A stretch of 64,000 nt of DNA, taken from positions 105,458 to 169,457 of the forward strand of contig JAVSLW010000010.1 of NCBI GenBank assembly GCA_039666455.1, in the 5' to 3' direction. The translations under genes were made by a program, and so were the position numbers. The notes under the pieces are model-generated. The model saw nothing but the letters and a program-made list of their open reading frames with translations. It was not told where the DNA came from and did no database searches. This document shows positions 26,967 to 36,359 of this stretch, one piece after another (the first letter of the stretch is position 1; each line of letters begins with the position of its first letter). This stretch comes from Methanobacterium sp. (GTDB lineage: Archaea > Methanobacteriota > Methanobacteria > Methanobacteriales > Methanobacteriaceae).

Positions 26967-27764
26967 TTAATCGGGTAAAATCCCTATGAATTTTTTCAAC
27001 CAGTTTAAAATACCTTCTTTATCTGGTTCAATTGGTTTATATTCTTCTCCAAGTAAATGGGCAGTAAGCTGCATGATAGCATTACTTGTAGGGGATGAAG
27101 GGTTAATTTCAACTACAGATTTTCCAAGGGCCATTGATCGCTCAACTTCACGGTCGTAAGGAATTATTCCAATCATAGGGACTTCCAGTATGGATTCTAT
27201 TTCATTTACAGAAAGTAAAAACCCATCATCATACCACATGTTCAGTACAAATCCAATTATCTGAATATTGAGCTCGTTACTGAGTATTTTAATTTTAAGG
27301 GCATCAGCAACAGACATCATTGTTGAATTAGTTACAATGACCATCTCCACATTTTCAGGAAGACCTTCAAAAATACTGGAATTGATTCCTGCAGGTATAT
27401 CCATGAGGAAAATATCCCCATACTCTGAAATCTCTTCTAAAATCTTGTTCCATGAAATATATTTGGGATTTATATGTCTAAGTGTTTCAAAATGTATTCC
27501 TGTGGGAATAACACGGATTCCCTGTTCTATTTCATAAACACAATCTTCTATCGACCTATTCCTTACAAGAACATCGTGCAAGGTAACCTCAGGATTTAGT
27601 AGGCCTGTTATCACGTCCATATTGGCCATTACCAGATCCAAGTCCAGCATTACAACGTTCCTTCCAAAAAGGGACATTCCAACTCCAAGGTTAAAAGTTA
27701 ACGTGGTTCTTCCAACTCCTCCCTTTCCTGAAACAATTCCTATAAACGTTGACATATCCACCAT
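26967..27764 (-). CDS. MinD/ParA-family ATPase with Arg in Walker A
   Basis: A 265-residue MinD-like protein downstream of a second MinD gene. The deviant Walker A reads SGKGGVGRTTL: the signature Lys is kept, but the usually invariant Lys before Thr-Thr is Arg. The rest of the fold is normal (VVMLDLDLVMANMD, IFLMDIPAGINSS). The C-terminal LLGEEYKPIEPDKEGILNWLKKFIG is a probable amphipathic membrane-targeting helix as in MinD. The start may be Met4 (27755). It likely works in cell positioning or division. Confidence 0.85.
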   Translation of the reverse strand: MVDMSTFIGIVSGKGGVGRTTLTFNLGVGMSLFGRNVVMLDLDLVMANMDVITGLLNPEVTLHDVLVRNRSIEDCVYEIEQGIRVIPTGIHFETLRHINPKYISWNKILEEISEYGDIFLMDIPAGINSSIFEGLPENVEMVIVTNSTMMSVADALKIKILSNELNIQIIGFVLNMWYDDGFLLSVNEIESILEVPMIGIIPYDREVERSMALGKSVVEINPSSPTSNAIMQLTAHLLGEEYKPIEPDKEGILNWLKKFIGILPD

Positions 27765-27831
27765 TGCCTTTAATAGTCCTCAAACACAGCATGCAAATCT
27801 AAAGATTTGTTGCATTGAGATTTTCGAACCT

Positions 27832-28614
27832 TTAACCTCTTCTTCCAAGTAATCCTTCAACCAGTTTAGAAATAACTCCTTTCTTATCTGGTTCAATTGG
27901 ATGGTATTCCTCTCCAATAAGATCTGCACCTAACTGCATAATTGCATTGCTTGTAGGAGATTTAGGGTTTTTAACTATAAGTGGCTCCCCAAAAGCAGCA
28001 GCTCTGCTTACTTCAGGGTCATCAGGAATCACAGCAATAACTGGTACTTCTAAAATAGTTTCAATTTCATTAATAGTTAAAAATGTCTTATCATGCTGTT
28101 CCCTGTTTACAACAACGCCGATTATGTCCACTCCTAACTTATTGGCAACAATTTTTGTCTTTAAAGCATCGCTGATTGATGGGACTTCCGGTGTTGTGAC
28201 CAGAATCAGTTCCTGTGCAGCAGCTATTGCTGCCAGAGCATCTTTTTCAAGCCCTGCAGGAGCGTCTATTAAAAGTATGTCTGAATTTTCAATAATAATT
28301 TCTAATGCACCTTCTAACCTATCCAGTCTTATTTTACGAAGCCCCTCCAGAGAAATTCCTGCAGGAACAACCTTAACTCCTCCAGGACCATCATATATAG
28401 CATCTTCTATTGAAGCTTCTCCAGATAGCACATCATGTAAAGTAACAGATTTTCCTTCCATTCCAAGTATAAGCTCTAAATTGGCCATTGCAACATCTGC
28501 ATCGAGCACTATTGTTTCTTCCCCATAAGTGGATAAGGCAACGCCTAAATTTGCGGTTATTGTTGTTTTTCCGACCCCACCTTTTCCTGAAGCGACAGTT
28601 ATAACTCTTGTCAT
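27832..28614 (-). CDS. minD: MinD septum-positioning ATPase
   Basis: A protein of about 260 residues with complete deviant Walker A (SGKGGVGKTT, residues 8-17), VLDADVAMANLELILG and ILLIDAPAGLEKDALA, and a C-terminal amphipathic tail (DKKGVISKLVEGLLG) expected to bind membrane. I chose ATG 28614, which has AGGAGGT at good spacing; the frame upstream overlaps the preceding gene. The 10-base gap to the DUF2226-like gene and the nearby sepF suggest a division operon. Confidence 0.9.
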   Translation of the reverse strand: MTRVITVASGKGGVGKTTITANLGVALSTYGEETIVLDADVAMANLELILGMEGKSVTLHDVLSGEASIEDAIYDGPGGVKVVPAGISLEGLRKIRLDRLEGALEIIIENSDILLIDAPAGLEKDALAAIAAAQELILVTTPEVPSISDALKTKIVANKLGVDIIGVVVNREQHDKTFLTINEIETILEVPVIAVIPDDPEVSRAAAFGEPLIVKNPKSPTSNAIMQLGADLIGEEYHPIEPDKKGVISKLVEGLLGRRG

Positions 28615-28624
28615 TTGATACCTC

Positions 28625-29626
28625 CTATCTGATCTCCACATTAATTATAAAATCATCCACGATTTCTGGATATTCTCTAAAACTCTTTTTTACTTCCATT
28701 TGAGTAATATTTATTATCTGTTTTCTTAAATTTTCAAGATCTCTGGATTCACCCATGATCCTGGATAATAATCCTTGACCTTCGTATTCGGTGATTATGT
28801 TTACAGTCCCAGAAACTTTCGAAGTATTATCTAAAAATACCATAACTTCGCTACCTCTTATCTTAGGAATACCAAGTATTGACTTTTTAATTTTATTCAT
28901 CAGCGTTAATTCAATTTTTTCAACATCATCATCGCTTAATGATCCTCCTTTATATGTTTCAAGGATATTACCAGCTTCTTCTTCGCTAATGTCCTTCAGG
29001 CCGTATTTCTTCATAAGTTCGTCTCTATCTACATTTTCACCTTCAGCTCCAGGCTCTATAAATTCGTTTTCCTTTTGATGCTTTGATCCATCACCTTCAG
29101 GTTCTTCATCTTTTCTGGAGATTTTTTCAACATCTTCAGGAATATTTAAAGATTCCTGTTTATCTACCTGTTCTAAAGAATCTTTTATGCTTTCATGAGT
29201 TTCTGTAACAGAGTTTGAAATGACACCAGGGTTTTCCTCCATTTCTTCTACTGGTGCAGGGATTTTTTCAGTTTTTTTAAGTTCATCAACAATATCATCA
29301 ACGCTTAAATCAGAATCAATTATAAAAAACTTATTAAGTTCCATAATATAATCCATCTGGGATTTTTTAATATCAAAAACTTCTATAAACGTTTTACTAT
29401 CCTTAACTATAGATTTTATTTCCTCAAGTGCCTCTACTTTTGAATAATCCTCAAATGATGATGCTCTCTGTTTACCTTCGTTAAAAAGAATATAACCTTC
29501 ACCAGATCCAGAAGTTACCCTTATAAATCCATTAAACCTTTCTGATTTTAGTTCGCCTAAAAGTCCATTGAAGTCTACCTCATCAGCATAAAACATTTGA
29601 GATGGCCTGTTAATTGGCAGCTCCAT
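28625..29626 (-). CDS. DUF2226-like protein, probable cell-division/positioning accessory
   Basis: A 333-residue soluble protein. The N-terminal region (about 1-95) has a GYILFNEGKQRASSF element like the ligand-poor 'effector' domains of DUF4388/DUF2226. The middle (about 130-200) is a disordered acidic linker. The C-terminal third is alpha/beta with KIRGSEVMVFLDNTSKVSGTV. A similar protein accompanies minD in Methanobacteriales as I recall. Function unknown. GGAG precedes the ATG. Confidence 0.55.
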   Translation of the reverse strand: MELPINRPSQMFYADEVDFNGLLGELKSERFNGFIRVTSGSGEGYILFNEGKQRASSFEDYSKVEALEEIKSIVKDSKTFIEVFDIKKSQMDYIMELNKFFIIDSDLSVDDIVDELKKTEKIPAPVEEMEENPGVISNSVTETHESIKDSLEQVDKQESLNIPEDVEKISRKDEEPEGDGSKHQKENEFIEPGAEGENVDRDELMKKYGLKDISEEEAGNILETYKGGSLSDDDVEKIELTLMNKIKKSILGIPKIRGSEVMVFLDNTSKVSGTVNIITEYEGQGLLSRIMGESRDLENLRKQIINITQMEVKKSFREYPEIVDDFIINVEIR

Positions 29627-29731
29627 TTTTACTCCTCAAAAACTATTCTATATTAAAACACCATTGAAATCGGTTGCTTTTTAATTTTATGTTTTTCTGG
29701 GTTTTTAAATATAAATTTTGTAAGTTCATAA

Positions 29732-30085
29732 TTACTTTCTTACAAGTTTGATTTCAGGCGGAGTAATAATCACCACGTTTTTGCCATTTTTACACAGTAA
29801 GATGGCTTCTCCACCCACAGTTTCTCTGAATTCCTTTAATTTTTCTCCAACAAGCTTGAAATCCTCAGGGCTATTCTCTATAAAACCCATATCCAATACA
29901 ATTGGATTTTTTTCTTCTTTTATTTGATTCAGTGCATCTTCTACATCTGGAATATTACTGGCTTTCATCAGGATTATCTCATAGAAAGAATGCTCCGGAA
30001 CTATAATAGGTTCTTTATCTTCTTCCTCTTTTCTTTCATCTTCCATTCCCAGATTTTTCTTAATATAATCCATGACATCTTTCAT
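29732..30085 (-). CDS. sepF: Archaeal cell division protein SepF
   Basis: A 117-residue protein with a short N-terminal amphipathic helix (MKDVMDYIKKNLG), an acidic linker and the SepF core: ASNIPDVEDALNQIKEEKNPIVLDMGFIE... GGEAILLCKNGKNVVIITPP. Archaeal SepF anchors FtsZ to the membrane, shown in Haloferax and Methanobrevibacter. GGGG precedes the ATG. It lies upstream of the DUF2226-like gene and minD on the same strand, consistent with a division function for the whole block. Confidence 0.88.
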   Translation of the reverse strand: MKDVMDYIKKNLGMEDERKEEEDKEPIIVPEHSFYEIILMKASNIPDVEDALNQIKEEKNPIVLDMGFIENSPEDFKLVGEKLKEFRETVGGEAILLCKNGKNVVIITPPEIKLVRK

Positions 30086-30134
30086 TTTAATATCCCCTTT
30101 AAATCAATTAATGGTGTTAGGCAGACTTACCCTG

Positions 30135-31196
30135 CTAATTCAACCCCACATGATCAAGTATAACATCGAGTAATTTTGATGCTCCACCATTTTTAATATC
30201 TACTGCCAGTAATTTGTATTTTTCCTCATACTTCAATATATCCTTTTTGTCAGTAACATTTCTCATATTTAAAGAAATACCAACAACTTTTGTGGGTTCC
30301 AGTGCTTCTATTGCCCTGATTTCATCCTTTATTCCACGCGGTTCCCTGAAGGGATGGTTAGGCCTATGGCAAACAACAGTAGCATCAGGCATTGATCCTA
30401 TGAGTATTGAAGCTGAAAGTCCCCTTGGATGGGGATTTCCTTTCTCAGTGAGGCTGGATTGCCCTTCCACAAATATAATATCCGGATCTTTCTTTTCTTC
30501 CATGTATTTCATAGAACCCATAACTGCTGCTGCCACATCCATTACTGAAAGACTACCGGCCCGGAAATTCATGTCAACAGGACTTTCAAGACCCATTTCA
30601 TCAGTAGATATTACTGCGACTTTTAATCCTTTTTCTTCTGCTGTTTTTCCAAGAATTCTTGTGGTTGTTCTTTTACCGCATTCTTGAGAAGTACCCCCAA
30701 TAAAAACAACCGGTGCCTTTGGCCTGTAGAAAATCTTGGGCAATACTTCAGTGCATTTAGAGGGTGCAATACCAAATACTTTTTTAATAATATCTAAACG
30801 AGGGCTGATTTCTTTTAAAACTACTCCCTTATCTTCTGCAAATTTAACCAGAGACTTATTTTCAAGAAGGGAGAGCGATCTGAAGGAGGTCACAACATTT
30901 TTTCCACTATCCACTGCCTGTACAGCATATTTGAGCGCTGCCCCTTCAGCGCCGATAGGAAGCATTATTGCAACACTATTGGCATTTGTTTCTGCAATTA
31001 GCCTGTTTAAATTTGAAGATACTACATTACCGCAAAATTCCATGCCCTGTTTTTTAATATTATCATCGACAAAACCAACAGTTTCAATTCCCTCAAAATT
31101 AGCAAACTTTTCACCTCCACCACCACATCCAACAACTATAAAAGGGTTGAGCTTTTGAAGTTCGCTTGCAGAAATTACCTCATACAGAATAATCAC
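30135..31196 (-). CDS. DUF1611-family P-loop protein
   Basis: A protein of about 353 residues. Residues 1-140 look like a Rossmann domain (FIVVGCGGGGEKFANFEG). The C-terminal half is a P-loop domain with VVFIGGTSQECGKRTTTRIL (about 170-190) and DIIFVEGQSSLTEKGNPH, matching DUF1611. Some relatives are annotated as NAD-dependent epimerases or enolpyruvate-related, without experimental support here. The GTG at 31196 overlaps the purine-rich GGAGTGA, so the exact start is uncertain. sepF follows 49 bases downstream. Confidence 0.7.
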   Translation of the reverse strand: MIILYEVISASELQKLNPFIVVGCGGGGEKFANFEGIETVGFVDDNIKKQGMEFCGNVVSSNLNRLIAETNANSVAIMLPIGAEGAALKYAVQAVDSGKNVVTSFRSLSLLENKSLVKFAEDKGVVLKEISPRLDIIKKVFGIAPSKCTEVLPKIFYRPKAPVVFIGGTSQECGKRTTTRILGKTAEEKGLKVAVISTDEMGLESPVDMNFRAGSLSVMDVAAAVMGSMKYMEEKKDPDIIFVEGQSSLTEKGNPHPRGLSASILIGSMPDATVVCHRPNHPFREPRGIKDEIRAIEALEPTKVVGISLNMRNVTDKKDILKYEEKYKLLAVDIKNGGASKLLDVILDHVGLN

Positions 31197-31320
31197 TCCA
31201 TATTAAATCCATGAATTCAGTAAAATTACATTACCTATTTATTTAATAAATGTTAAACCAAGATATATAGTTTAAGATATTATATTTTAAGTATCTGTAC
31301 AATCTATTTGGAGGCACAGT

Positions 31321-31668
31321 ATGATAGAAAGAATACTTAAAGATCTGGGCAGAATAAACGGGGTAAATGGTTCTTTAGTGGTAGGAAAAGATGGTTTGAT
31401 CATTGAAGCAGAAGTTCCAGGCGATATTGACTCAGAACTTGTAGCAGCAATGTCATCTGCTGTTTTTGGTACAGCAGAAAGATCAGCAGAGGAAATGAAA
31501 CATGAACCCTTACAACAGGTAATGATAGAAGGAAATAAAGGGAAAACGTTAATGATTGACGCTGGAGAAGGTATTTTAGTAGTTATTACAGATATAGACA
31601 TTAACCTTGGTTTAATCAGGATTGAAATGAGAAGAAGTGCAGAGCGCGTGACTGACTTTTTAGGATAA
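31321..31668 (+). CDS. Roadblock/LC7-domain protein
   Basis: A 115-residue single roadblock domain: ILKDLGRINGVNGSLVVGKDGLIIEAEVP, then SAVFGTAERSAEEM, and ILVVITDIDINLGLIRIEM. Such proteins dimerise and regulate small GTPases such as MglA or act as scaffold. GGAGG lies before the ATG. It is divergent from the DUF1611-sepF-minD cluster. A larger roadblock protein is encoded at 43986. Confidence 0.88.
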   Translation: MIERILKDLGRINGVNGSLVVGKDGLIIEAEVPGDIDSELVAAMSSAVFGTAERSAEEMKHEPLQQVMIEGNKGKTLMIDAGEGILVVITDIDINLGLIRIEMRRSAERVTDFLG

Positions 31669-31881
31669 CTAAATTAAAGGCTTAATAACTATGGTGACCA
31701 TAAAATCTTAATATTAAGTTGGATAATATTAACATAGATATGATTGAGTTAGGTGCAAAAAGTTTTATACTATTAATATCAGGGATTTTAAAAATCACAG
31801 GTTTAATTATTCATGCACATGACTATAAATGCTTGTAATTAACTCTTTTCCTCCATAACTTTTTATTTGTGTGGACTGAAC

Positions 31882-32847
31882 ATGGCAAGAAAACCTTATG
31901 TAATTTTAATAGGAAGTGCTTCAGGAATTGGAAAGTCAACAATAGCTTCAGAACTGGCAAAAACGTTAGGAATCAAACATTTAATAGAAACTGATTTTAT
32001 AAGAGAAATAGTAAGGGGAATAATAGGACCTGAATTTGCTCCAGCACTACATAAATCCTCTTTCGATGCCTATGTTACTATAAGAGACAAGGAAAGGTAT
32101 GGTGAAGACGCTGAAAGTCTTATAAGTGCAGGGTTTGAAGAACATGCTTCTTTTGTAATTCCTGCTATTGAAAAAGTTATCAGAAGGGCAATTGATGATT
32201 ATGATGATATAGTAATTGAAGGGGTTCACCTTGTTCCAGGCCTCATTAATGCAAAACAGTTTGAAACAGATGCTTCAATTCATTTTTTTGTACTTACATC
32301 TGATGAAGAAATTCATATGGAAAGATTCGTTAAAAGGGCCATGAAAATAAAGCGCGGAGGTAAGCATCTGGAATATTTCAATGAAAATCGGGTGATAAAC
32401 GATGTTTTAGTTGAAAGTGCTAAAGAACATGGTGTAAACGTTATAAACAATTTGGATATTGACAGTACAGTTAAAAGAATGCTTACTGTAATCCGAAGGT
32501 TATGCAGATCTGTAGTGTTGAGTAACACTGTTGAAGACATTGGTTCAGTAACAGAGACCATACTGAAATATGGGGGCAGGGTGGTAGATATTTCTTATTA
32601 TCTACGCGGTTTCAGGGAACCTGTAAAAAGAAAGGTAAATATATTTGACCCACATGATGTTAAACGTTTTTTAAATTCCATAGCCACAAATCCAGATAGA
32701 AAAAAGGACCTTGAGGAGCTTTATAAATTATCTGATAATATTCATGGGATAGAATTATGTGCTCCTGATGAAGAAAGTCTGGAGAAAATGATAAAAGAAC
32801 TTGATAAGAAAGGTTTTTTAGTTAAAGAGAATAAGAGTTCTGATTAA
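31882..32847 (+). CDS. 2-phosphoglycerate kinase-like P-loop kinase (second paralogue)
   Basis: A protein of about 321 residues with P-loop GSASGIGKST (residues 11-20), LIETDFIREIVRG and VIEGVHLVPGLI, closely matching the kinase domain encoded at 2404, but without the ATP-cone. It carries instead about 110 extra C-terminal residues (after about 210). Its role may differ from true 2-phosphoglycerate kinase. ATG 31882 is preferred to the in-frame TTG at 31867. Confidence 0.75.
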   Translation: MARKPYVILIGSASGIGKSTIASELAKTLGIKHLIETDFIREIVRGIIGPEFAPALHKSSFDAYVTIRDKERYGEDAESLISAGFEEHASFVIPAIEKVIRRAIDDYDDIVIEGVHLVPGLINAKQFETDASIHFFVLTSDEEIHMERFVKRAMKIKRGGKHLEYFNENRVINDVLVESAKEHGVNVINNLDIDSTVKRMLTVIRRLCRSVVLSNTVEDIGSVTETILKYGGRVVDISYYLRGFREPVKRKVNIFDPHDVKRFLNSIATNPDRKKDLEELYKLSDNIHGIELCAPDEESLEKMIKELDKKGFLVKENKSSD

Positions 32848-32879
32848 CTCCAAAATAAGTAATTAGGGGAGAATTAATT

Positions 32880-33452
32880 TTGAATGAAATGAAAATAGAC
32901 TGTCCAGTCTGCAGGTGCAAAAATTCGATGATACTTATAACAAAAACTGAAAACATTCCATATTTTGGGAAAATAATGGAATCAACCGCCAGATGTCATG
33001 AATGTGGATACAGACATTCTGATGTAATGTGTCTGGACCAGAAAGAACCTGTTAAATTCATTTTAAATGTGAATAAATCTAATTTGAATGCAAGAGTTAT
33101 AAAATCTCAATCTGCAACTGTAAGCATACCAGAACTGGGTTTAAAAGTAGAGCCAGGCCCAGGATCACAGGGATATGTGTCAAATATTGAAGGCGTATTG
33201 AATAGGTTCCATGATGCAGTTAAAAAGGCCTTAAATCTTGCTGAAGATGAACAATCCCGGGAAAATGCATTTAACATCCTGAAAGAAATTGAAAAAATTA
33301 AAAATGGAGAAAATACAGCTACAATACTAATTGAAGATCCATTCGGACACAGTATGATAATTCATGAGGATGCCTCCAAAAGGGAATTAACTCCGGAGGA
33401 GATTAAAAAGTTAAAAACTGGTTTTATAATATTTGAAAATGGGAACATTTAA
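32880..33452 (+). CDS. ZPR1-type zinc-finger protein
   Basis: A 190-residue protein beginning with a zinc finger CPVCRCKNSMILI... ARCHECGYRHSDV (two C-x2-C-type pairs about 30 apart), followed by a beta-rich domain with SIPELGLKVEPGPGSQGYVSNIEGVL. This is the archaeal ZPR1 pattern. Eukaryotic ZPR1 binds translation factor eEF1A; the archaeal role is unknown. The TTG at 32880 has GGGGAGA seven bases upstream; the ATG at 32889 is the alternative. Confidence 0.82.
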   Translation: MNEMKIDCPVCRCKNSMILITKTENIPYFGKIMESTARCHECGYRHSDVMCLDQKEPVKFILNVNKSNLNARVIKSQSATVSIPELGLKVEPGPGSQGYVSNIEGVLNRFHDAVKKALNLAEDEQSRENAFNILKEIEKIKNGENTATILIEDPFGHSMIIHEDASKRELTPEEIKKLKTGFIIFENGNI

Positions 33453-33599
33453 ACCATTTCATGGGAGCACGCATTCAAAAGTCAGTTCTAAGGTTTTATA
33501 TGTATATAATCATAAAATAATATACATAAATAGTTTGTTCTAAAGTCCTGTATAAATGGGGCCAAACAAAAAAAGGAACATGAAGGGAGTATATTTTAG

Positions 33600-35627
33600 A
33601 TGGAACGGAAACCTAACTTAAATAATAACAAAAAAGGTAAAATTGGATCTGGAGAACATGGCCTTTTACCCAGTCTGGATTATCGATTTTTTGAGTATAT
33701 GCAGGAAGGAGTAATAGTTTATGCTCCAGTATGTGATGAATCTGGAAAAATAGTGGATTTAATCATAAAGTTTGCTAATCTTGCAGCTTACAGGCAGAGA
33801 AAATCCTTAAAGAAAGGATTGATTGGGAATAGTATTATAGAACTTTATGGACATGAAGCTGCTGCTTTTGATCTAAAAAAAGCTAATGAAGTGGTATCTA
33901 CGGGAAAAGGGACAAAATATGAAATTTATTATGTCTTTATGGATAAATGTTTCCTGGTTACGGCATTTTCACCAAAAAAGAACATGTATATAACACTAAC
34001 AACAGATATAACAAGACGGAAAAAGGCCGAGGAAGAAATTCGGATAGAGCGTGAGAAGCTTTTAGATATTATTGAGTTTTTACCTGACCCTACTTTTGTA
34101 ATTGATGAAGATAAGAAGGTGATTGCCTGGAATAAAGCTATGGAGGAAATGACAAGCACACCTAAAGAGGAAATGCTGGGTAAGGGTGATTATGCCTATT
34201 CAATACCTCTTTATGGGGAGAGAAGACCGATTTTAATTGACCTGATCTTTTTAGAAGATGAAGAAATAGAAGCAAAGTATGATTATGTGAGTAGGGAAGG
34301 GGATATTTTATCTGCTGAACTTTTTATGGATAGACTTTCTGGAGGAAAAGGCGCTTATGTGTTTAAAAAGGCCTCTCCACTCTATGACAAGGAGGGAAGT
34401 CTTGTTGGTTCAATTGAAACAATTCATGATATCAGCAGGCAGAAAAGAATTGAAATAGAATTACATGAAAGTGAGGAAAAATTTCGAAGTTCAATTGAGC
34501 AGTCCAGTGATGGTATTGTAATAATAGATGAAAATGGAACCATCATTGAGTGGAATAAAGCTATGGAAAAAATTACAGGATATAAAAGAGAATATGAAAT
34601 TGGTAAACTGGTATGGGATTCACAGTATGAATTATTACCAGAAAAACAGAAAACTTCGAGATTATATGATTATATTAAAGGCACAATACTGGATTTTCTT
34701 GAAACTGGACACGCTGAATGGATAAACAAAACACTGGATCGTAAAATTCAACGTCAAGATGGGGAAATAAGGACCATACAGTCTGTGACTTATCCAATCA
34801 AAACTGAGAAAGGTAGAATTGTAGGTAGCATTACCAGAGATATAACCTGGCAGAAAAAAGCTGAAGAAAGATTACAGGATACTCTTAAGAATTTAGAAAT
34901 TGAAAAAAACCAGCTAAGCGCCATAATAGAAAATACTCCTGTTGGAGTTATTATTGCAGAAGCTCCTTCTGGAAAGTTCCTTTTAGCCAATAAACAGATT
35001 TCAAAGATATGGCGTTATCCAAAAACAGCCAGGGCTGATGAATTTAAGAAATATAAAGGCTTCCATCCTGATGGCAGACCCTATAAACCAGGTGAATGGC
35101 CTTTATCACGTTCTATCAGGACTGGTGAGGTAGTTAAAGATGAAGAAATTGAAATTCTACGTGGTGATGGTACAAAAGGCTGGTTAAGCGTTAATTCTGT
35201 TCCAGTGAGGGACAATAAAGGAAATATAATACTTGGAATTGTAATTGACCTTGATATTACAGAGCGTAAAAAAGCTGAAGAGAGAACCAGAAGGGCTCTT
35301 GAAGAGATAGTAGAGGCATATTTTGAACTGGATAATGAATGGAGTTTTGTAGAAGCTAATGAAAAAGCTTCGAAGATACTTGGTAAAAAACGTACAGAAT
35401 TAATTGGAAATATAATATGGGACGTTATCCCTGAATTAAAAGATGGAGAAATCTATAAACAGTACCATAAAGCTAAAAAAGAGAATGTTCCTGTGCATTT
35501 TGAAATAAAATCTATAGTATCAGAAGAATGGTATGAAATGCATGCTTATCCTGGAGATGAAGGCTTAACAGTTTATGCTCATAATATTAATGAACTTAAA
35601 AAGGCGATATGTCCCAAAGAGGATTAA
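33600..35627 (+). CDS. Multi-PAS sensor protein without output domain
   Basis: A 675-residue soluble protein composed of about five PAS domains in series (roughly 25-140, 150-275, 285-405, 425-550, 560-670). PAC-type linkers such as GSIETIHDISRQKRIE, GSITRDITWQKKAEE and GIVIDLDITERKKAEE join them. There is no histidine-kinase, GGDEF or HTH domain, and the frame ends cleanly after the last PAS. It may signal through a partner protein or be a kinase that lost its output. No membrane segment is seen. Confidence 0.85.
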   Translation: MERKPNLNNNKKGKIGSGEHGLLPSLDYRFFEYMQEGVIVYAPVCDESGKIVDLIIKFANLAAYRQRKSLKKGLIGNSIIELYGHEAAAFDLKKANEVVSTGKGTKYEIYYVFMDKCFLVTAFSPKKNMYITLTTDITRRKKAEEEIRIEREKLLDIIEFLPDPTFVIDEDKKVIAWNKAMEEMTSTPKEEMLGKGDYAYSIPLYGERRPILIDLIFLEDEEIEAKYDYVSREGDILSAELFMDRLSGGKGAYVFKKASPLYDKEGSLVGSIETIHDISRQKRIEIELHESEEKFRSSIEQSSDGIVIIDENGTIIEWNKAMEKITGYKREYEIGKLVWDSQYELLPEKQKTSRLYDYIKGTILDFLETGHAEWINKTLDRKIQRQDGEIRTIQSVTYPIKTEKGRIVGSITRDITWQKKAEERLQDTLKNLEIEKNQLSAIIENTPVGVIIAEAPSGKFLLANKQISKIWRYPKTARADEFKKYKGFHPDGRPYKPGEWPLSRSIRTGEVVKDEEIEILRGDGTKGWLSVNSVPVRDNKGNIILGIVIDLDITERKKAEERTRRALEEIVEAYFELDNEWSFVEANEKASKILGKKRTELIGNIIWDVIPELKDGEIYKQYHKAKKENVPVHFEIKSIVSEEWYEMHAYPGDEGLTVYAHNINELKKAICPKED

Positions 35628-35650
35628 AAAGGTGTGGAGAAATAGAATTT

Positions 35651-36049
35651 TTAGTAAACAGTATCTTCCACTTCTTTAATCTTTAATGTTCTTCTAACAT
35701 CAAGACTTAAAGCATCACAATCAGCTTTAATTGCATCTAAATGCTTTAAAATTCTTTCTTTTTCTTCATTAATCCTTTCTATATTTTTGTATGGATAAAC
35801 GGACTCTTTAAACATTTCATATTCAATTGTGGTGTAGGGATATTCATTCAGCTGTCTGCAGACATTTTCAAGAATCTGGCCCAGGAACCTGTTCATTTCA
35901 ACTTTAACACGTTCCCTTATCATCTTATCACTATCTAAGTTCTGTTTCATTAATCTGACAACTTCAGCTTTGGCAAATGGTAAACTTTCAGTTTCCTCTT
36001 CTGCTATTTCATTATTTTCTTCATTTTCACGTATTTCTTCATCGCTCAT
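35651..36049 (-). CDS. Histone-fold protein with C-terminal coiled coil (predicted)
   Basis: A 132-residue protein. An acidic N-terminal tail (1-22) is followed by a stretch that aligns by eye with archaeal histones: short helix LPFAKAEVVRLMKQ, loop, long helix RERVKVEMNRFLGQILENV, loop YTT, third helix IEYEMFKESVYPY (about 23-90). The remaining 40 residues (INEEKERILKHLDAIKADCD...) read as a coiled coil. Strong GGAGG precedes the ATG. Histone fold is inference from pattern; I know of coiled-coil histone families in archaea but cannot confirm membership. Confidence 0.5.
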   Translation of the reverse strand: MSDEEIRENEENNEIAEEETESLPFAKAEVVRLMKQNLDSDKMIRERVKVEMNRFLGQILENVCRQLNEYPYTTIEYEMFKESVYPYKNIERINEEKERILKHLDAIKADCDALSLDVRRTLKIKEVEDTVY

Positions 36050-36143
36050 AAAAAACCTCCAGGATAAAAAATTTAACTAATTGATAAAAAAAACCATATC
36101 ACATCTTAAATAATCTGGTACCTATGTTTCATTTTAAACATTG

Positions 36144-36285
36144 GTGCATATAAATCTATGCACGAATTATAACCATTTCTTTAATTTAATTCAAATTAAT
36201 GGAAATTATTTCTACCTGAAATATAAATGGTGCATTCAAAAAATCGTCGATTTTTTGATGCCCCAAACACGTAGTGTTTGAGGGG
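36144..36285. repeat. Hairpin cluster between histone-like gene and nadC
   Basis: Three palindromes: GTGCATA-taaatc-TATGCAC (36144-36163), CAAAAAATC-gtc-GATTTTTTG (36237-36257) and CCCCAAACAC-gta-GTGTTTGAGGGG (36261-36285). The last two match units of the cluster at 299-443, including the CCCCAAACAC arm. The remainder of 36050-36359 is AT-rich with no gene that I can support. Confidence 0.7.
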
Positions 36286-36359
36286 TTTCAAAAATAAGAT
36301 GTAAAATTAAGCAATCTGAGATTTGGAATTATGTATACCTAACCATTTTCGACCTGCTA

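Noticed and set aside
27947..28528. Long open frame antisense to minD (193 codons)
   Set aside because: It mirrors the codon pattern of minD on the other strand, is Ser/Thr-rich without any motif and has no ribosome site.
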